Under the pieces are notes generated by a model. It saw only the letters and a list, made by a program, of their open reading frames with translations. It did not search any database and was not told the DNA's origin. Both the position numbers and the translations under genes were made by a program. A DNA stretch of 64,000 nucleotides from Proteromonas lacertae (Eukaryota; Sar; Bigyra; Opalinata; Proteromonadidae). Location of the stretch: the NCBI GenBank assembly GCA_002245135.1, contig NGBS01000297.1, positions 209,244 to 273,243 of the forward strand, given 5' to 3'. Below, one piece after another: positions 47,385 to 56,457 of this stretch (within the stretch, counting starts at the first letter, position 1; each line of letters begins with the position of its first letter).

Positions 47385-48842
47385 ATGGCTTTATCTATTC
47401 CAAAAGAACAGAAACATGGTGTAGATGTCCCTGTGATGCTACCCTTCTATAATTATGTGAGATTGTCTCCGATGGGATCAACATCAGAATACAAGTTGGA
47501 TACAAATACTTATTCAGAAGAGATTAGATGGGAGATAAGTGGAGATAATATTATCAATTTAGCTAAGTCATATATCCAATTCGATATCGAAGTAAAATTA
47601 AATCCTTATGATGATGGTACCTATGCAAGCGATGGTAGTACTGGTAATTTAGTCGGTAAAGGTTTATATCCGAGTATGATAAAAGGAATTAAAGAAGGGT
47701 TTGGCTTGGCCTCTTTTAGAATTTGTAATCAGACCGGAACAGATCTGGTCAAGCTTGATGATTCGTATGAACCATATCGTGTATTTATGGACGAATTAGT
47801 TAGAAAGAGATCTGATATATTCTATCAAGACAATTACTATGATGGAATACAATTAGATTGGGATGATGATAATCATAATTATAAAGTTCAAGATATCAAT
47901 AAGTGGAAAGTAGAACCTAGTACACAATATGTTGAATTAAAAGCTAGTACTAGTGCATCTACAGCAACAGCATATGCAGTTCAGTATAAAGATTCAGTTA
48001 TATTACATTTCAAATTACAATTAGGTAAATTTTACAATACATTTGCTGCATTAAAGAGCGATGTATTCTTTGGAGAGAGAATGTATATATGCATTCGTTT
48101 TCAAACCACAAGTAATTATGGTTTATTAAAAGCATATACACCAGATGAATATGCAAGAATGAAAAATGATAAAACAAAAGATAATGTAAACTATACAGTA
48201 TCACATGCAGAAGTTGATATAAATGAAGCAATATTCAAGAATTTCAAATTCTATGCTTATATCAACAAGGATACTCAATGCAACAACAATACCAAACAAT
48301 ACTGCTTATCAAAACCTATTCAATTCAATGATTTTAGATGTCATCAAATTAAAATACCATCAGGTGGATCTGGCATATTCAATTATTCATTCACATTGAA
48401 TAGTTCCAATGGACCATTTGTTCGTTACATAATCTATAGGCCATGGATAGAATCATTAAAAAGATATGCACATGTACCTGAAAATGCACAATTCAGATGG
48501 ATGATCAATGATTTTGTATATCAGCCAGATTATACACTTATGCAATATTATGATAGCTATATGACTGTCCGTGAATATTTCCAAGACTCATGGTATGATA
48601 TATTCAGAAAAGATGAAAAATTCAATGACAAGTTCTTTGAGATATTGAATTTTGGCTCTAAGGATTTGGACAATATTAAGAACCAGGCAGGTAGACCTTT
48701 GGCTACTGATTTGAAAATAACCTTTGAATTTTCAACACCTGGTACAAATGACTTTACTAATAATGATATCACTCATCGTTTCTATATCATCACTGGACGT
48801 ATGGTCACTATTAATGGAAGTGGTATTGTAAGTGTAGTTTAA
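47385..48842 (+). CDS. Major capsid protein (double jelly roll)
   Basis: I chose the ATG at 47385 (MALSIPKEQKHGVDVPVMLP); the longer frame would begin inside the penton gene. 485 residues. Features of Polinton capsid proteins are visible: LPFYNYVRLSPMGSTSEYK near the start, IRWEISGDNIINLAKSYIQF, DDSYEPYRVFMDELVRKR, and the C-terminal VREYFQDSWYDIFR with TFEFSTPGTNDFTNNDITH. These proteins form trimeric pseudohexameric capsomers. The frame is intact, so capsid formation is possible in principle. Confidence 0.85.
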   Translation: MALSIPKEQKHGVDVPVMLPFYNYVRLSPMGSTSEYKLDTNTYSEEIRWEISGDNIINLAKSYIQFDIEVKLNPYDDGTYASDGSTGNLVGKGLYPSMIKGIKEGFGLASFRICNQTGTDLVKLDDSYEPYRVFMDELVRKRSDIFYQDNYYDGIQLDWDDDNHNYKVQDINKWKVEPSTQYVELKASTSASTATAYAVQYKDSVILHFKLQLGKFYNTFAALKSDVFFGERMYICIRFQTTSNYGLLKAYTPDEYARMKNDKTKDNVNYTVSHAEVDINEAIFKNFKFYAYINKDTQCNNNTKQYCLSKPIQFNDFRCHQIKIPSGGSGIFNYSFTLNSSNGPFVRYIIYRPWIESLKRYAHVPENAQFRWMINDFVYQPDYTLMQYYDSYMTVREYFQDSWYDIFRKDEKFNDKFFEILNFGSKDLDNIKNQAGRPLATDLKITFEFSTPGTNDFTNNDITHRFYIITGRMVTINGSGIVSVV

Positions 48843-48850
48843 AAATAATC

Positions 48851-48875
48851 ATAATATCGATAACGGCTATATTTC
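48851..48875 (+). promoter_or_regulatory. AACGGCTATA promoter motif before the ATPase gene
   Basis: ATAATATCGATAACGGCTAT followed by ATTT lies about 30-50 bases before the ATG at 48904. A near copy lies at 56389-56413 before the ATG at 56458, and the core recurs at 53621-53632. Confidence 0.55.
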
Positions 48876-48903
48876 TTATAATTATGTTTTTGTTATTTTT
48901 GTT

Positions 48904-49761
48904 ATGAGTAAAGTTAATTTAGAAAAAATAAACAACATAGTCATAAATCCTGTTGAGACAGTAGTCAAAGGATGTGGAAAACGCTCCAAAGATAGTGTCC
49001 TTGGATATGACTATTTCCAGGAGCCATTCTGCAACATATTTATTTTAGCTAAGAAAAACAGTGGTAAGACTACACTTATATTTAATATGATCCAACACTT
49101 GCTAAAAAAGGGATATGACCAAGTAGTGTATTTTTTCGTTGCAACTATATCCAAGGATATCATATATGAGAAAATCACTGATATGCTCAAGTATAACCAA
49201 ATTGAGTACCATTGCTATGATTCAGTAGTGAATGAAGATAGAGTGAATATATTGGATGCAGTATTAGATAATATCAAAGATATAGACAAAGATAATTATG
49301 ATTACCCAGAGAATATATTTATATTCGATGATATATCATTCGATTTAAGAAATAAATCCGTTTCTAAATTACTTAAGTCAAACCGTCATTACAAGTCAAA
49401 AGTAATTATATCAAGTCAATATGTCACTGACATTACTCCCTCTGTTCGTTTACAGCTTGATTACTGTTTGGTATTCAAAAACCTGAGTATGGCTAATTTA
49501 CGAAATCTGTATGCAAGTTTAGATATATGGATCGATTTTGATGTTTTCAAATCATATTATGATTATGCAACTAAACAGAGTAATCACTCATTTTTATATA
49601 TCGATTTATATAATCATGAATTTAGAGTGAATTTTGATAGCAGAATTAGAGATAATAGTAATAATAGCTATAATCACAATAATAAATATGATCACCTCAT
49701 TTCCTATAGCAGCGATGATGAGTCCACTGATTCATCAAGTTATCCCAGCGATTCGGAATAA
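48904..49761 (+). CDS. FtsK/HerA-superfamily packaging ATPase (A32-like)
   Basis: 285 residues. Walker A reads AKKNSGKTTL and Walker B is IFIFDDISFD, with SKVIISSQYVTDITP as the downstream sensor strand. This arrangement matches A32-type ATPases that drive genome packaging in Polintons, virophages and large DNA viruses. The C-terminal 40 residues are Ser/Asp/Asn-rich. The next gene overlaps its end in another frame. The position after the major capsid gene supports a morphogenesis module. Confidence 0.85.
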   Translation: MSKVNLEKINNIVINPVETVVKGCGKRSKDSVLGYDYFQEPFCNIFILAKKNSGKTTLIFNMIQHLLKKGYDQVVYFFVATISKDIIYEKITDMLKYNQIEYHCYDSVVNEDRVNILDAVLDNIKDIDKDNYDYPENIFIFDDISFDLRNKSVSKLLKSNRHYKSKVIISSQYVTDITPSVRLQLDYCLVFKNLSMANLRNLYASLDIWIDFDVFKSYYDYATKQSNHSFLYIDLYNHEFRVNFDSRIRDNSNNSYNHNNKYDHLISYSSDDESTDSSSYPSDSE

Positions 49762-50812
49762 TAATAATCCCCATATTGTCACTAATATAATTTTTTTGTT
49801 TATTTTGCTATATTTTATGTTTGGCCGTCCTATTAAAAAACAAGCTGTATCAACAGATCTAACACCTGTCACGAGGGCACTAACATCGATTACAAGCAAT
49901 TTGGGAGAAAAAGTTGGAGATGCTAAATCGATTAGAGAAATGTTGGTCGATATCAAGAATAGTGGTACAGGAGGATCATCTGGATCAGGTGGTGATATTG
50001 ATAGTGCAACTAGTGAGAAAATTGATAAAATTGTGAATGTCATTGGAAAGACCAAATTAGAGAGTTGGGAAAATAACATATATTATATGATAAATAATAT
50101 GTATGCTTATTCTGTTACTGATGCTGATTCAACTTATAATATTGCCAATGGGTTGGTAGGAGTTATTGGTAGAAATCAATTAACTGAAGGTGAGAAAAAT
50201 ATATACAATATGTTATCTGTTTTGTATTCTACAATTTATGATGATGCTAATTCAATTGCTTATAATGTCAATAGTATAATGTCCTTTATAGGATATCGAA
50301 GTGAATATCAAGATAGTTCATGGAAAATGGAGAATCGTATAAAATGGAGTTCTATGGGTGAAAATAACATGATATTAAAATCTGTAGATGGTCAATTAGA
50401 AATTATTCAAGCAAGACAAGTTTTACCAAACTGTTATTGCTTTATAAGATATGCAGCTTTTCAAACATATTTGCAAATAGAAATACTAAATCCTGTTAGA
50501 ATAATAACAAGCGAACTAATAATTAATTCAATCTTAACTCCAGATGTAGAAAAATTTTTAAGCAAATATTTAAGTTTTACAAATAATGTACCAAGAATAG
50601 ATATATTTTTTGAGTCATTAAGTGGGCATCATCAAGTATGCTTTTTTGAAATTACTCGTGATAGATGTAGTTTTAGTATGAAAAATCCTACTACAGAACA
50701 TAATGTGGATAACTTTGAAGGTAATTGTATTCTAATCCCACAAAAAATAATATTTCCATATGGTAATAATGTTATAATTCATAAAGATGATGCATTTGAT
50801 TTTAATATATGA
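49688..50812 (+). CDS. Membrane-anchored element protein, overlapping the ATPase gene
   Basis: The start is uncertain: ATGs at 49634, 49688 and 49715 are in frame and all lie inside the ATPase gene. A TM helix (IVTNIIFLFILLYFMFG) is near the N-terminus, then a Gly/Ser spacer (about 49970-49995), then about 250 residues of helical and beta sequence (GYRSEYQDSSWKMENRIKW, PNCYCFIRYAAFQTYLQI). Unrecognised; a virion membrane, fibre or receptor-binding role is only a guess. The frame is intact. Confidence 0.6.
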   Translation: MITSFPIAAMMSPLIHQVIPAIRNNNNPHIVTNIIFLFILLYFMFGRPIKKQAVSTDLTPVTRALTSITSNLGEKVGDAKSIREMLVDIKNSGTGGSSGSGGDIDSATSEKIDKIVNVIGKTKLESWENNIYYMINNMYAYSVTDADSTYNIANGLVGVIGRNQLTEGEKNIYNMLSVLYSTIYDDANSIAYNVNSIMSFIGYRSEYQDSSWKMENRIKWSSMGENNMILKSVDGQLEIIQARQVLPNCYCFIRYAAFQTYLQIEILNPVRIITSELIINSILTPDVEKFLSKYLSFTNNVPRIDIFFESLSGHHQVCFFEITRDRCSFSMKNPTTEHNVDNFEGNCILIPQKIIFPYGNNVIIHKDDAFDFNI

Positions 50813-50819
50813 ATTATAA

Positions 50820-51053
50820 TTAATTCTTCTTGTTTCTCTTGTATTGTTGGTTTTGATTATCACTCTCAGTTCTTCTTTTCATCGGAGCAGGTGTTGTTGG
50901 TACTGGAATAATATCATAATCTGCAGGTTGTGTATACATATTCTCCAAATCTATGTCATCTACATCCTGATTCTCAGCACACTGATCCTCATCATCCTCC
51001 TTCTCCTTCTCAAGTTTTTGCTCAAATTTCTTGATACTACTATGCACCTTCAA
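50820..51053 (-). CDS. Small charged protein
   Basis: 77 residues: a Lys/Glu helix (IKKFEQKLEKEKEDDEDQ), acidic middle and basic C-terminus (MKRRTE, YKRNKKN). Its start overlaps the end of the gene at 51040-51522 by 14 bases, suggesting co-transcription. No family recognised; it could be a small scaffold or regulatory protein. Confidence 0.45.
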   Translation of the reverse strand: MKVHSSIKKFEQKLEKEKEDDEDQCAENQDVDDIDLENMYTQPADYDIIPVPTTPAPMKRRTESDNQNQQYKRNKKN

Positions 51054-51522
51054 ATTTTGGGATAATAGTGTATTTTTCTTTATCCTTCTTATCTAATACA
51101 GTTATCTGTCTAATTCTCAAATCACACTGACACTCATAAAATAAATAACTTGGAGGATCTTTAATCTTGTTTAACCATGCCCAGAATCTGACAGTGTTAT
51201 TATCGTTGTCTTCAGGAAATATCACTTGGAAGCCACATTTCTTATAGTCTTTGACCATATTTGAGTCATCTGTATACTTGATGGCATAATCCACAAACAT
51301 TTTTTTCAAAGGCTCCTTTACATCTTGATAATAATTTTTAATAGGTCTTCTGTTCTTAAATAAGAACCTTCCTGGAGTAAAACTCATGATATAGTACTTT
51401 GCATCTTCAATCTTTTCTGTATTTGGTTCAGCTTCATTACACCATCCTTTTACAGTTAAATAAGTAACATCTCTATCATCTAATGTTATAAAATTAGATC
51501 CATTATTGATATTTGAGCTCAT
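51040..51522 (-). CDS. Unknown element protein (160 residues)
   Basis: The ATG at 51522 (MSSNINNGSNFITLDDRD) is preferred because the upstream in-frame leader contains the AT-rich promoter. The protein is compact, mixed alpha/beta, with aromatic and Cys residues (GWCNEAEPNTEKIEDAKYY, YLFYECQCDLRIRQITVL). I cannot assign a domain. A GAAACGGATATAT-type string lies about 20 bases upstream on the coding strand. Confidence 0.6.
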   Translation of the reverse strand: MSSNINNGSNFITLDDRDVTYLTVKGWCNEAEPNTEKIEDAKYYIMSFTPGRFLFKNRRPIKNYYQDVKEPLKKMFVDYAIKYTDDSNMVKDYKKCGFQVIFPEDNDNNTVRFWAWLNKIKDPPSYLFYECQCDLRIRQITVLDKKDKEKYTIIPKFEGA

Positions 51523-51715
51523 GCCGCCAAAATGAATATTATATATCCGTTTCACAAAAAAGATTTATGTGGTTTGAATATATTTGATACATTTGGAGCG
51601 GTTATACAAATTACCGCGCATACTATGAACATGTGTAAATTGTATAGTTTGATTACACAAGCTTATTTGATAGATTCCATTTCTTTTAAATTATATCATA
51701 TCATTACACTCAAGC

Positions 51716-51946
51716 ATGTCAGACAACCAAAAAGATACTTCAGAAAAATATAAGGACTTAGATTATTGTGATTACATGCCATTCGAAGATGCTCGAAATA
51801 GATTCTGGGAGCGTATGGAGCAATTAGACCCTAATGGGAGTGATGCTTTATCTAAAGAGTATAATCGATTTTTAAAGAATTTTAATCAAGAAAGAGAAGA
51901 AATAATGAGAAGTAATTATAATAATTATAATAATAGTAACCATTAG
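51716..51946 (+). CDS. Small charged helical protein
   Basis: 76 residues, MSDNQKDTSEKYKDLDYCDY start, amphipathic helix (RNRFWERMEQLDPNGSDAL), Asn/Tyr-rich end. No family. A run of TTAA repeats follows at 51948-51967 in the 22 bases before the convergent gene. Confidence 0.5.
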   Translation: MSDNQKDTSEKYKDLDYCDYMPFEDARNRFWERMEQLDPNGSDALSKEYNRFLKNFNQEREEIMRSNYNNYNNSNH

Positions 51947-51967
51947 TTAATTAATTAATTAATTAAA

Positions 51968-52604
51968 TTACGGTCTATAGTATTCTCTTTTTGATATGAC
52001 TCCCACAAATTTACAAAGACAATGATACACGTTCCATATTAACCGCTCATACTCATCTAACTCCCTCTCAAAATGCACCAACTCATAATGATTTCCTTCT
52101 TTTTCATTATTACGTATACGTTCCCATAGACATATTAATACATTATGAACTCCAACTTTTACTGCAGAGTATCGGAACAGTATCTTTCAAACATAATTTT
52201 ATAGCATCATCTACTCTATTACTCACCTCTATACAATCTTCTACACTGAGATTAAAAAATCTTGTTTGAATTCTATAATGAGTTAGAGATTCTTTAAAAA
52301 TTTCTAAAATATGCTGAATTTGAGTTATATTGAATTTCACACGTGGTAAACTCTCTTCACCAATTGGTAATGCTAAACCAGCATGTCCCTCACAATCACA
52401 TATTGCTCTCTCACTATGCTCCAAAACATCTAAATTAGCTTTATATGTATGCACATCCATTTTCTTTACATCTTTTCTCATTGAATAGGCATACTGGTTT
52501 TACAGCATCTTCAATCGGCAATGCTCTTTCTAATTCAGTGAAATCTAGAGGTTTAACAATACTTTTAGGTGAGTCAGTATGTTGTAATGGTGGTACAGTG
52601 TTCA
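51968..52604 (-). CDS. Unknown element protein with two frame breaks
   Basis: The ATG at 52604 opens MNTVPPLQHTDSPKSIVKPL. Three overlapping frames together look like one protein of about 210 residues ending KREYYRP before TAA at 51970-51968. The breaks fall near 52498-52501 (a four-base T run on the plus strand) and within about 52160-52190; each needs one base removed to restore frame. The middle part has a CDCEGHAG segment and helical text. No domain recognised. It is either decayed or carries consensus errors. Confidence 0.5.
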
Positions 52605-52664
52605 TGATAAGCAAAAAAAATTAATTAAAAAAAAATAAAGTAATTACGTTTAATCACTTAACAC

Positions 52665-53188
52665 TTAAAGATCTTCTAAATCTTCTTCTTTATCAAGGTT
52701 TTTTGAATCGTCACATTGCATGTTTGGCTTGATCAAATGCTTATGTTTTTTTGATGGTACTAATTCATCTAATGATTCAGATATAGTACTTAATAATTTT
52801 CTTTTAGTGGTGTGGATTACACTATCTGGTGTTACAATATCTGCAATATCATAATCATCGTACCATGTGTCCATTTTCCATCCTCATCATCATTGAACTC
52901 AGCATCATATTCTACATCATCATCAATGAAATCCTTTAAATTACCATTACTATCAACATCACTTGCATTTGGATCATCTTCAGGATCATAGTCATCAGAG
53001 TCATCGTCAGTACATTCTGCTTCTCCATATAAGTACTTATACACATTATCAATCATATCCCTTTCTCTTTTTCTTTTTTGACTGAATCGCATTTTCTTAT
53101 CTTCTAAATTTTCTTTCTTTTGGTCTTGATCATTTGATTTACCCATTATGCCTATAACGTGTATGGTATTATGGTTGTTTGAATCCAT
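52665..53188 (-). CDS. Acidic element protein with one frame break
   Basis: The first part (from about 53188, MDSNNHNTIHVIGIMGKSND) has a basic patch (RFSQKRKRERDM), then a very acidic stretch rich in Asp. At about 52876-52879, in a run of four T on the plus strand, the frame appears to lose one base; the downstream frame begins at an ATG (MDTWYDDYDIADIVTPDS) and ends EEDLEDL at 52665. Two overlapping genes cannot be excluded, since the second frame has its own ATG. No family recognised. Confidence 0.5.
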
Positions 53189-53256
53189 AGAACACAATAT
53201 ACAAAAAATAATAAAATGAAACGAATATATTTCAAATATTGATATTATGTTAATTA

Positions 53257-53616
53257 TTAACCTATTAATGTCATATTTTGTCTAGCATATTGCACAGGAG
53301 TTAAATTCTGTACTGGGTATGGCTGTTGTTGTTGTATTGGTGTTTGATTTCTCTCCATTAACACTTCATCTGTCAATTTATTTAATATAGCTTGTGCTTC
53401 CTTGAATCTCCATGGATTAATACTCTTTAACATCTGTTGTGCCTCTGGAGGTAATGTTTCGAGTGTTTTCAGTACTTGAGCTTGTTGATCATTTTGTACC
53501 GATTGTTGCGATTGTTGATTCGGTTGTGGCTGTGGTAGATATTGAGGGTGTTGACCATCTTGTTGATATGCAACACCACTATTAAAAGTTATTTGAGGTA
53601 TTGGACCAGCTGACAT
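53257..53616 (-). CDS. Gln/Pro-rich element protein
   Basis: The start MSAGPIPQITFNSG at 53616 is preferred over a longer frame through the shared promoter. 119 residues. The N-terminal half is Gln/Pro-rich; the centre is a helical block (LETLPPEAQQMLKSINPWRF, EAQAILNKLTDEVLME). Divergent from 53691 with 74 bases between, including the AACGGCTATA motif. Function unknown. Confidence 0.55.
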   Translation of the reverse strand: MSAGPIPQITFNSGVAYQQDGQHPQYLPQPQPNQQSQQSVQNDQQAQVLKTLETLPPEAQQMLKSINPWRFKEAQAILNKLTDEVLMERNQTPIQQQQPYPVQNLTPVQYARQNMTLIG

Positions 53617-53620
53617 ATTA

Positions 53621-53652
53621 AAAACGGCTATAATGACAATATTGATATTATT
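53621..53652. promoter_or_regulatory. Divergent promoter with both shared motifs
   Basis: AAAACGGCTATAATGACAAT followed by ATTGATATTATT joins the core of the 48851/56389 motif to that of the 46341 motif. It lies between genes starting at 53616 (-) and 53691 (+). Confidence 0.5.
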
Positions 53653-53690
53653 GACTATATTATCACTCAAAAATATAATTATTTCAAATT

Positions 53691-54220
53691 ATGGTTAAAA
53701 GAAGTTCAAAAGTGAAATATCGTAAGTATATCATAGGTAAAGGCAAGTTCTGGGATGGAGTAAAGAATTTCTTTAAGAAAACAAAAATTTTATCAACAGC
53801 AGCTAGTTTAATCCCAGGTGTAGGTCCAGCCTTAGGTAATGTTGTATCCAATGTAGGATATGGTAGAAAACGTAGAAGAAGAGGTGGACAAGCAGAATGG
53901 AATTATGATGGTGGTATAAGTGGTGCTGGTTCTTTTGGAATAAAGTTAAGAATGCAAAGATACCAAAGGAATTAAAAAATGTAATTAGTGGTGGTCCAGG
54001 CAGTATGCCCTATTTAAAAAATGGTGGAATGGCTAATCCATTTGCTGTAAAGATGTTAGGTGGTCCAAGCACTATTCCAAAAAAGAATTGGACGAAAGGT
54101 GGTCCAAGTACTATACCGAAATTTTTGTTAGCAAAGAAAAAGACTGGTTCTGGTAAAAGACGTAAAAGTAGTAATAGTCTCGATAATCGATATATTGACA
54201 ATAAGATTAGAGTTTTCTAG
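53691..54220 (+). CDS. Basic core/minor capsid-like protein, one frame break
   Basis: Begins MVKRSSKVKYRKYIIGKGKF, with a hydrophobic Gly/Pro-rich helix (STAASLIPGVGPALGNVV) and an Arg cluster with GG (GRKRRRRGGQAE). The frame breaks within the T run at about 53933-53936. One base more would give a GSFW..VKN sequence like the GSFWGKLKNW of the next gene. The last third is in the other frame and has the repeats GGPSTIPK and a Lys/Arg tail. Basic, Gly-rich proteins of this kind occur in adenovirus and Polinton cores; that assignment is tentative. Confidence 0.6.
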
Positions 54221-54279
54221 TCTAATTTTATTTTTTTCTATTTTAATCGTATTTCTTTATTTTCATTCGAAATAACATA

Positions 54280-54573
54280 ATGCCAAAAGGTGGTAGAAGA
54301 CGTAGATGCGTTTATGGAAGAAGGGGTGGTTCATTTTGGGGTAAGTTAAAAAATTGGGGTTCCAAAGCATTTAACTGGGCAAAGGATCATAAAATAGCAT
54401 CCAAAATAGCTAGGGAATTTGGAAAGAACGATATCGCAGATGGATTATCAACAATGGGATTTGGTCGTAGAAGACGTAGGTCAGGAAGAGGTAGATTACC
54501 ATTCAATGGAGGTGGGAGTAATCAACAAGCATTATTGAATGCATATTTAAAATCAAAGGTGGCTCGAATGTAA
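54280..54573 (+). CDS. Small basic core-like protein
   Basis: 97 residues. The start MPKGGRRRRCVYGRRGGSFW and a second Arg cluster (GFGRRRRRSGRGRLPF) flank a helix (WAKDHKIASKIAREFGKNDI). It shares the GSFW.K.KN motif and Gly-Arg style with the preceding gene, so the two may be diverged duplicates. Probably a virion DNA-binding or membrane-active peptide; inference only. Confidence 0.6.
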   Translation: MPKGGRRRRCVYGRRGGSFWGKLKNWGSKAFNWAKDHKIASKIAREFGKNDIADGLSTMGFGRRRRRSGRGRLPFNGGGSNQQALLNAYLKSKVARM

Positions 54574-54668
54574 GCTTGACTTTTAATAATGCTAATAATA
54601 CTTATATTATTATTATTTTCATTGTTCTTTTTGTTAATTTTATTTTTCATAACATAGAAATAAAAAAA

Positions 54669-55283
54669 ATGAGTGATACTGAATCAACTGAATACGTGAG
54701 TGATGATAGTTCTACTGATGAGTCTGATAGTGAAGTAGAGTCAATAAATGAAAATGATTCCAAGATGTCCAAACCAAAAATCGCAGAAGCTGAACCAAGT
54801 GATGCTATGATCAATGAATTACTATCACAATTCTCTCCAAAGGATATATACAACATATTACAGAATGATGGATCATCATCTCATAAAAATTCAATAAAAG
54901 GTAAAAAATACTCCCATAAATCCAGATCAAGATCAAGATCACATGAGAGATCCAAAAGAAGATCTAGCAAGAAACAAAAATCAAATGCTTTAGACGAGCC
55001 AAAGTCCAAACGTGGTGGTGGTAGAAAAAATAGTAAAAAGGATAGGGACTCATCATTACCTCCTCCTAGTCGTATGACAAAAGCTGAATTACAAATAGCT
55101 TTGAAAGAAACCAGAGATCAATTAGGCAAATATATGAAGAAATTAGAAAAGAGTTCAAATCCAAAGAAAGAGAAAATAGAGAAAGTAAAAGAACCAGAAC
55201 CAGAAGAAGATAAACCATTAGGTAATGATATTGCAGGTAGAGAAATACAAGGCGAGCCTATCGAGCCTGTTTATGTTCAATAA
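54669..55283 (+). CDS. SR-rich charged protein
   Basis: The ATG at 54669 (MSDTESTEYVSDDSSTDE) follows an AT-rich hydrophobic leader that is probably untranslated. 204 residues: acidic Ser-rich start, a short helical segment (SDAMINELLSQFSPKDIYNI), an SR-type region (KSRSRSRSHERSKRRSSKKQ), a coiled coil (KAELQIALKETRDQLGKYMK) and an acidic Pro end. Unrecognised; RNA/DNA contact is suggested by composition. Confidence 0.55.
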   Translation: MSDTESTEYVSDDSSTDESDSEVESINENDSKMSKPKIAEAEPSDAMINELLSQFSPKDIYNILQNDGSSSHKNSIKGKKYSHKSRSRSRSHERSKRRSSKKQKSNALDEPKSKRGGGRKNSKKDRDSSLPPPSRMTKAELQIALKETRDQLGKYMKKLEKSSNPKKEKIEKVKEPEPEEDKPLGNDIAGREIQGEPIEPVYVQ

Positions 55284-55354
55284 TATTAATAATACTTATA
55301 TTACACATTATTATTATAATTAAATTGTTTCTTTTTATTTTCTATTAAGTTATT

Positions 55355-56377
55355 ATGAAAAAACTAAATAAGAAAATACTGCTTGCTGTGTTTGCTCGGA
55401 TGAGAGGCAAAGGCAAAAGAAAGAAGATACGGAGAGGTGAAGGATATAAAGGACATGACAAATATTATCAGAGTTTATATAATAATTTTTATAGAGAAAA
55501 TGCGAAAGATTTAGTGGATATAAGAAACAGTCGTTTAAATGAAATAAAAGATGAGATTACTAAGTTAAATTCTAAAGACACTCCTCCTAATGAAGGTGAT
55601 ATTCGTAAATTGAATGATGAGCAAAAATTTTTAGAGAGACAGAATGCAATCGATTCTATGTTATCTACATCATTACATGAAGGTAATGCAATGGCTATAC
55701 CACTTGCTAATAGTTTAAGAGAGATTGATGATCAGCATTTGTTTGGTCCTAACATGTATGTGAATATGAATAGACCTAATTACAATGAAATGGCTCAAGC
55801 AAGTGCAAAGACTAGGATGCAGATGGGTGAGTATATGAGTAATCCAATTAACCAAATCAAGATGTCACAAATGCAACAAATGGTATATATGCTATATGTT
55901 TTGATTTATATATAATAGTAGAAGTTGAATAAATTGATTACTCCTAAAGCAGAAACAGATATTAAAGTACAGCCGTCTACTGGTAATACAGATGATGTTA
56001 AAGAACAGACTGATCATGATCCTGTTGATGATATTACTATTGACGATGTTAAAAAATTTACTAAAGAACAAATGGATGAAATATTTGATGAATATGACTT
56101 TACAGAAGCTCAGAAAACTAAAATAAAAGAATTATGGGAAGAAGCTCAAAATATTAAACAATATGAAGAATGGGTTGCAAATGGAAAAACAGATGATGAT
56201 GATGATGAAAATGAAGATATTGAATTCAATAAACCAAAAGAAGAAGAAGAAGAAGATGATGATGAATTTAAATCTGATTTTGAAGAAGAAGAAGAACAAG
56301 AAGATGAGAATGAGGATAATGTTAAAAAAATTGATAGACAGTTAAACAGAATTTTTGATGAACTGGGTATTCATTAA
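55355..56377 (+). CDS. Helical/acidic element protein containing a spliceosomal intron
   Basis: Exon 1 (55355-55882) starts MKKLNKKILLAVFARMRGKG and is basic, then helical (NSRLNEIKDEITKLNSKDTP, MQMGEYMSNPINQIKMSQMQ). It runs into a stop unless 55883-55921 (GTATAT...TAGTAG) is removed; the frame then continues KLNKLITPKAETDIKV to the stop at 56377. Exon 2 has a helix (EQMDEIFDEYDFTEAQKTKI) and a strongly acidic tail. About 327 residues. The intron has host-type ends and length. No family recognised; the position among core genes suggests a structural role. Confidence 0.6.
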
Positions 56378-56388
56378 TAATATCATCT

Positions 56389-56413
56389 ATAATATCAATA
56401 ACGGCTATATTTT
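56389..56413 (+). promoter_or_regulatory. AACGGCTATA promoter motif before the 56458 gene
   Basis: ATAATATCAATAACGGCTAT followed by ATTT, matching 48851-48875 at all but one or two positions, about 45-70 bases before the ATG. Confidence 0.55.
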
Positions 56414-56457
56414 TAATAGCATTGTTTCTCTATTTTTTATATTGTTTTATATATTTT

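Noticed and set aside
51532-51753. 73-codon plus-strand frame starting MNIIYPFHKK
   Set aside because: It lies across the promoters of the genes at 51522 and 51716, overlaps the latter and shows no domain.
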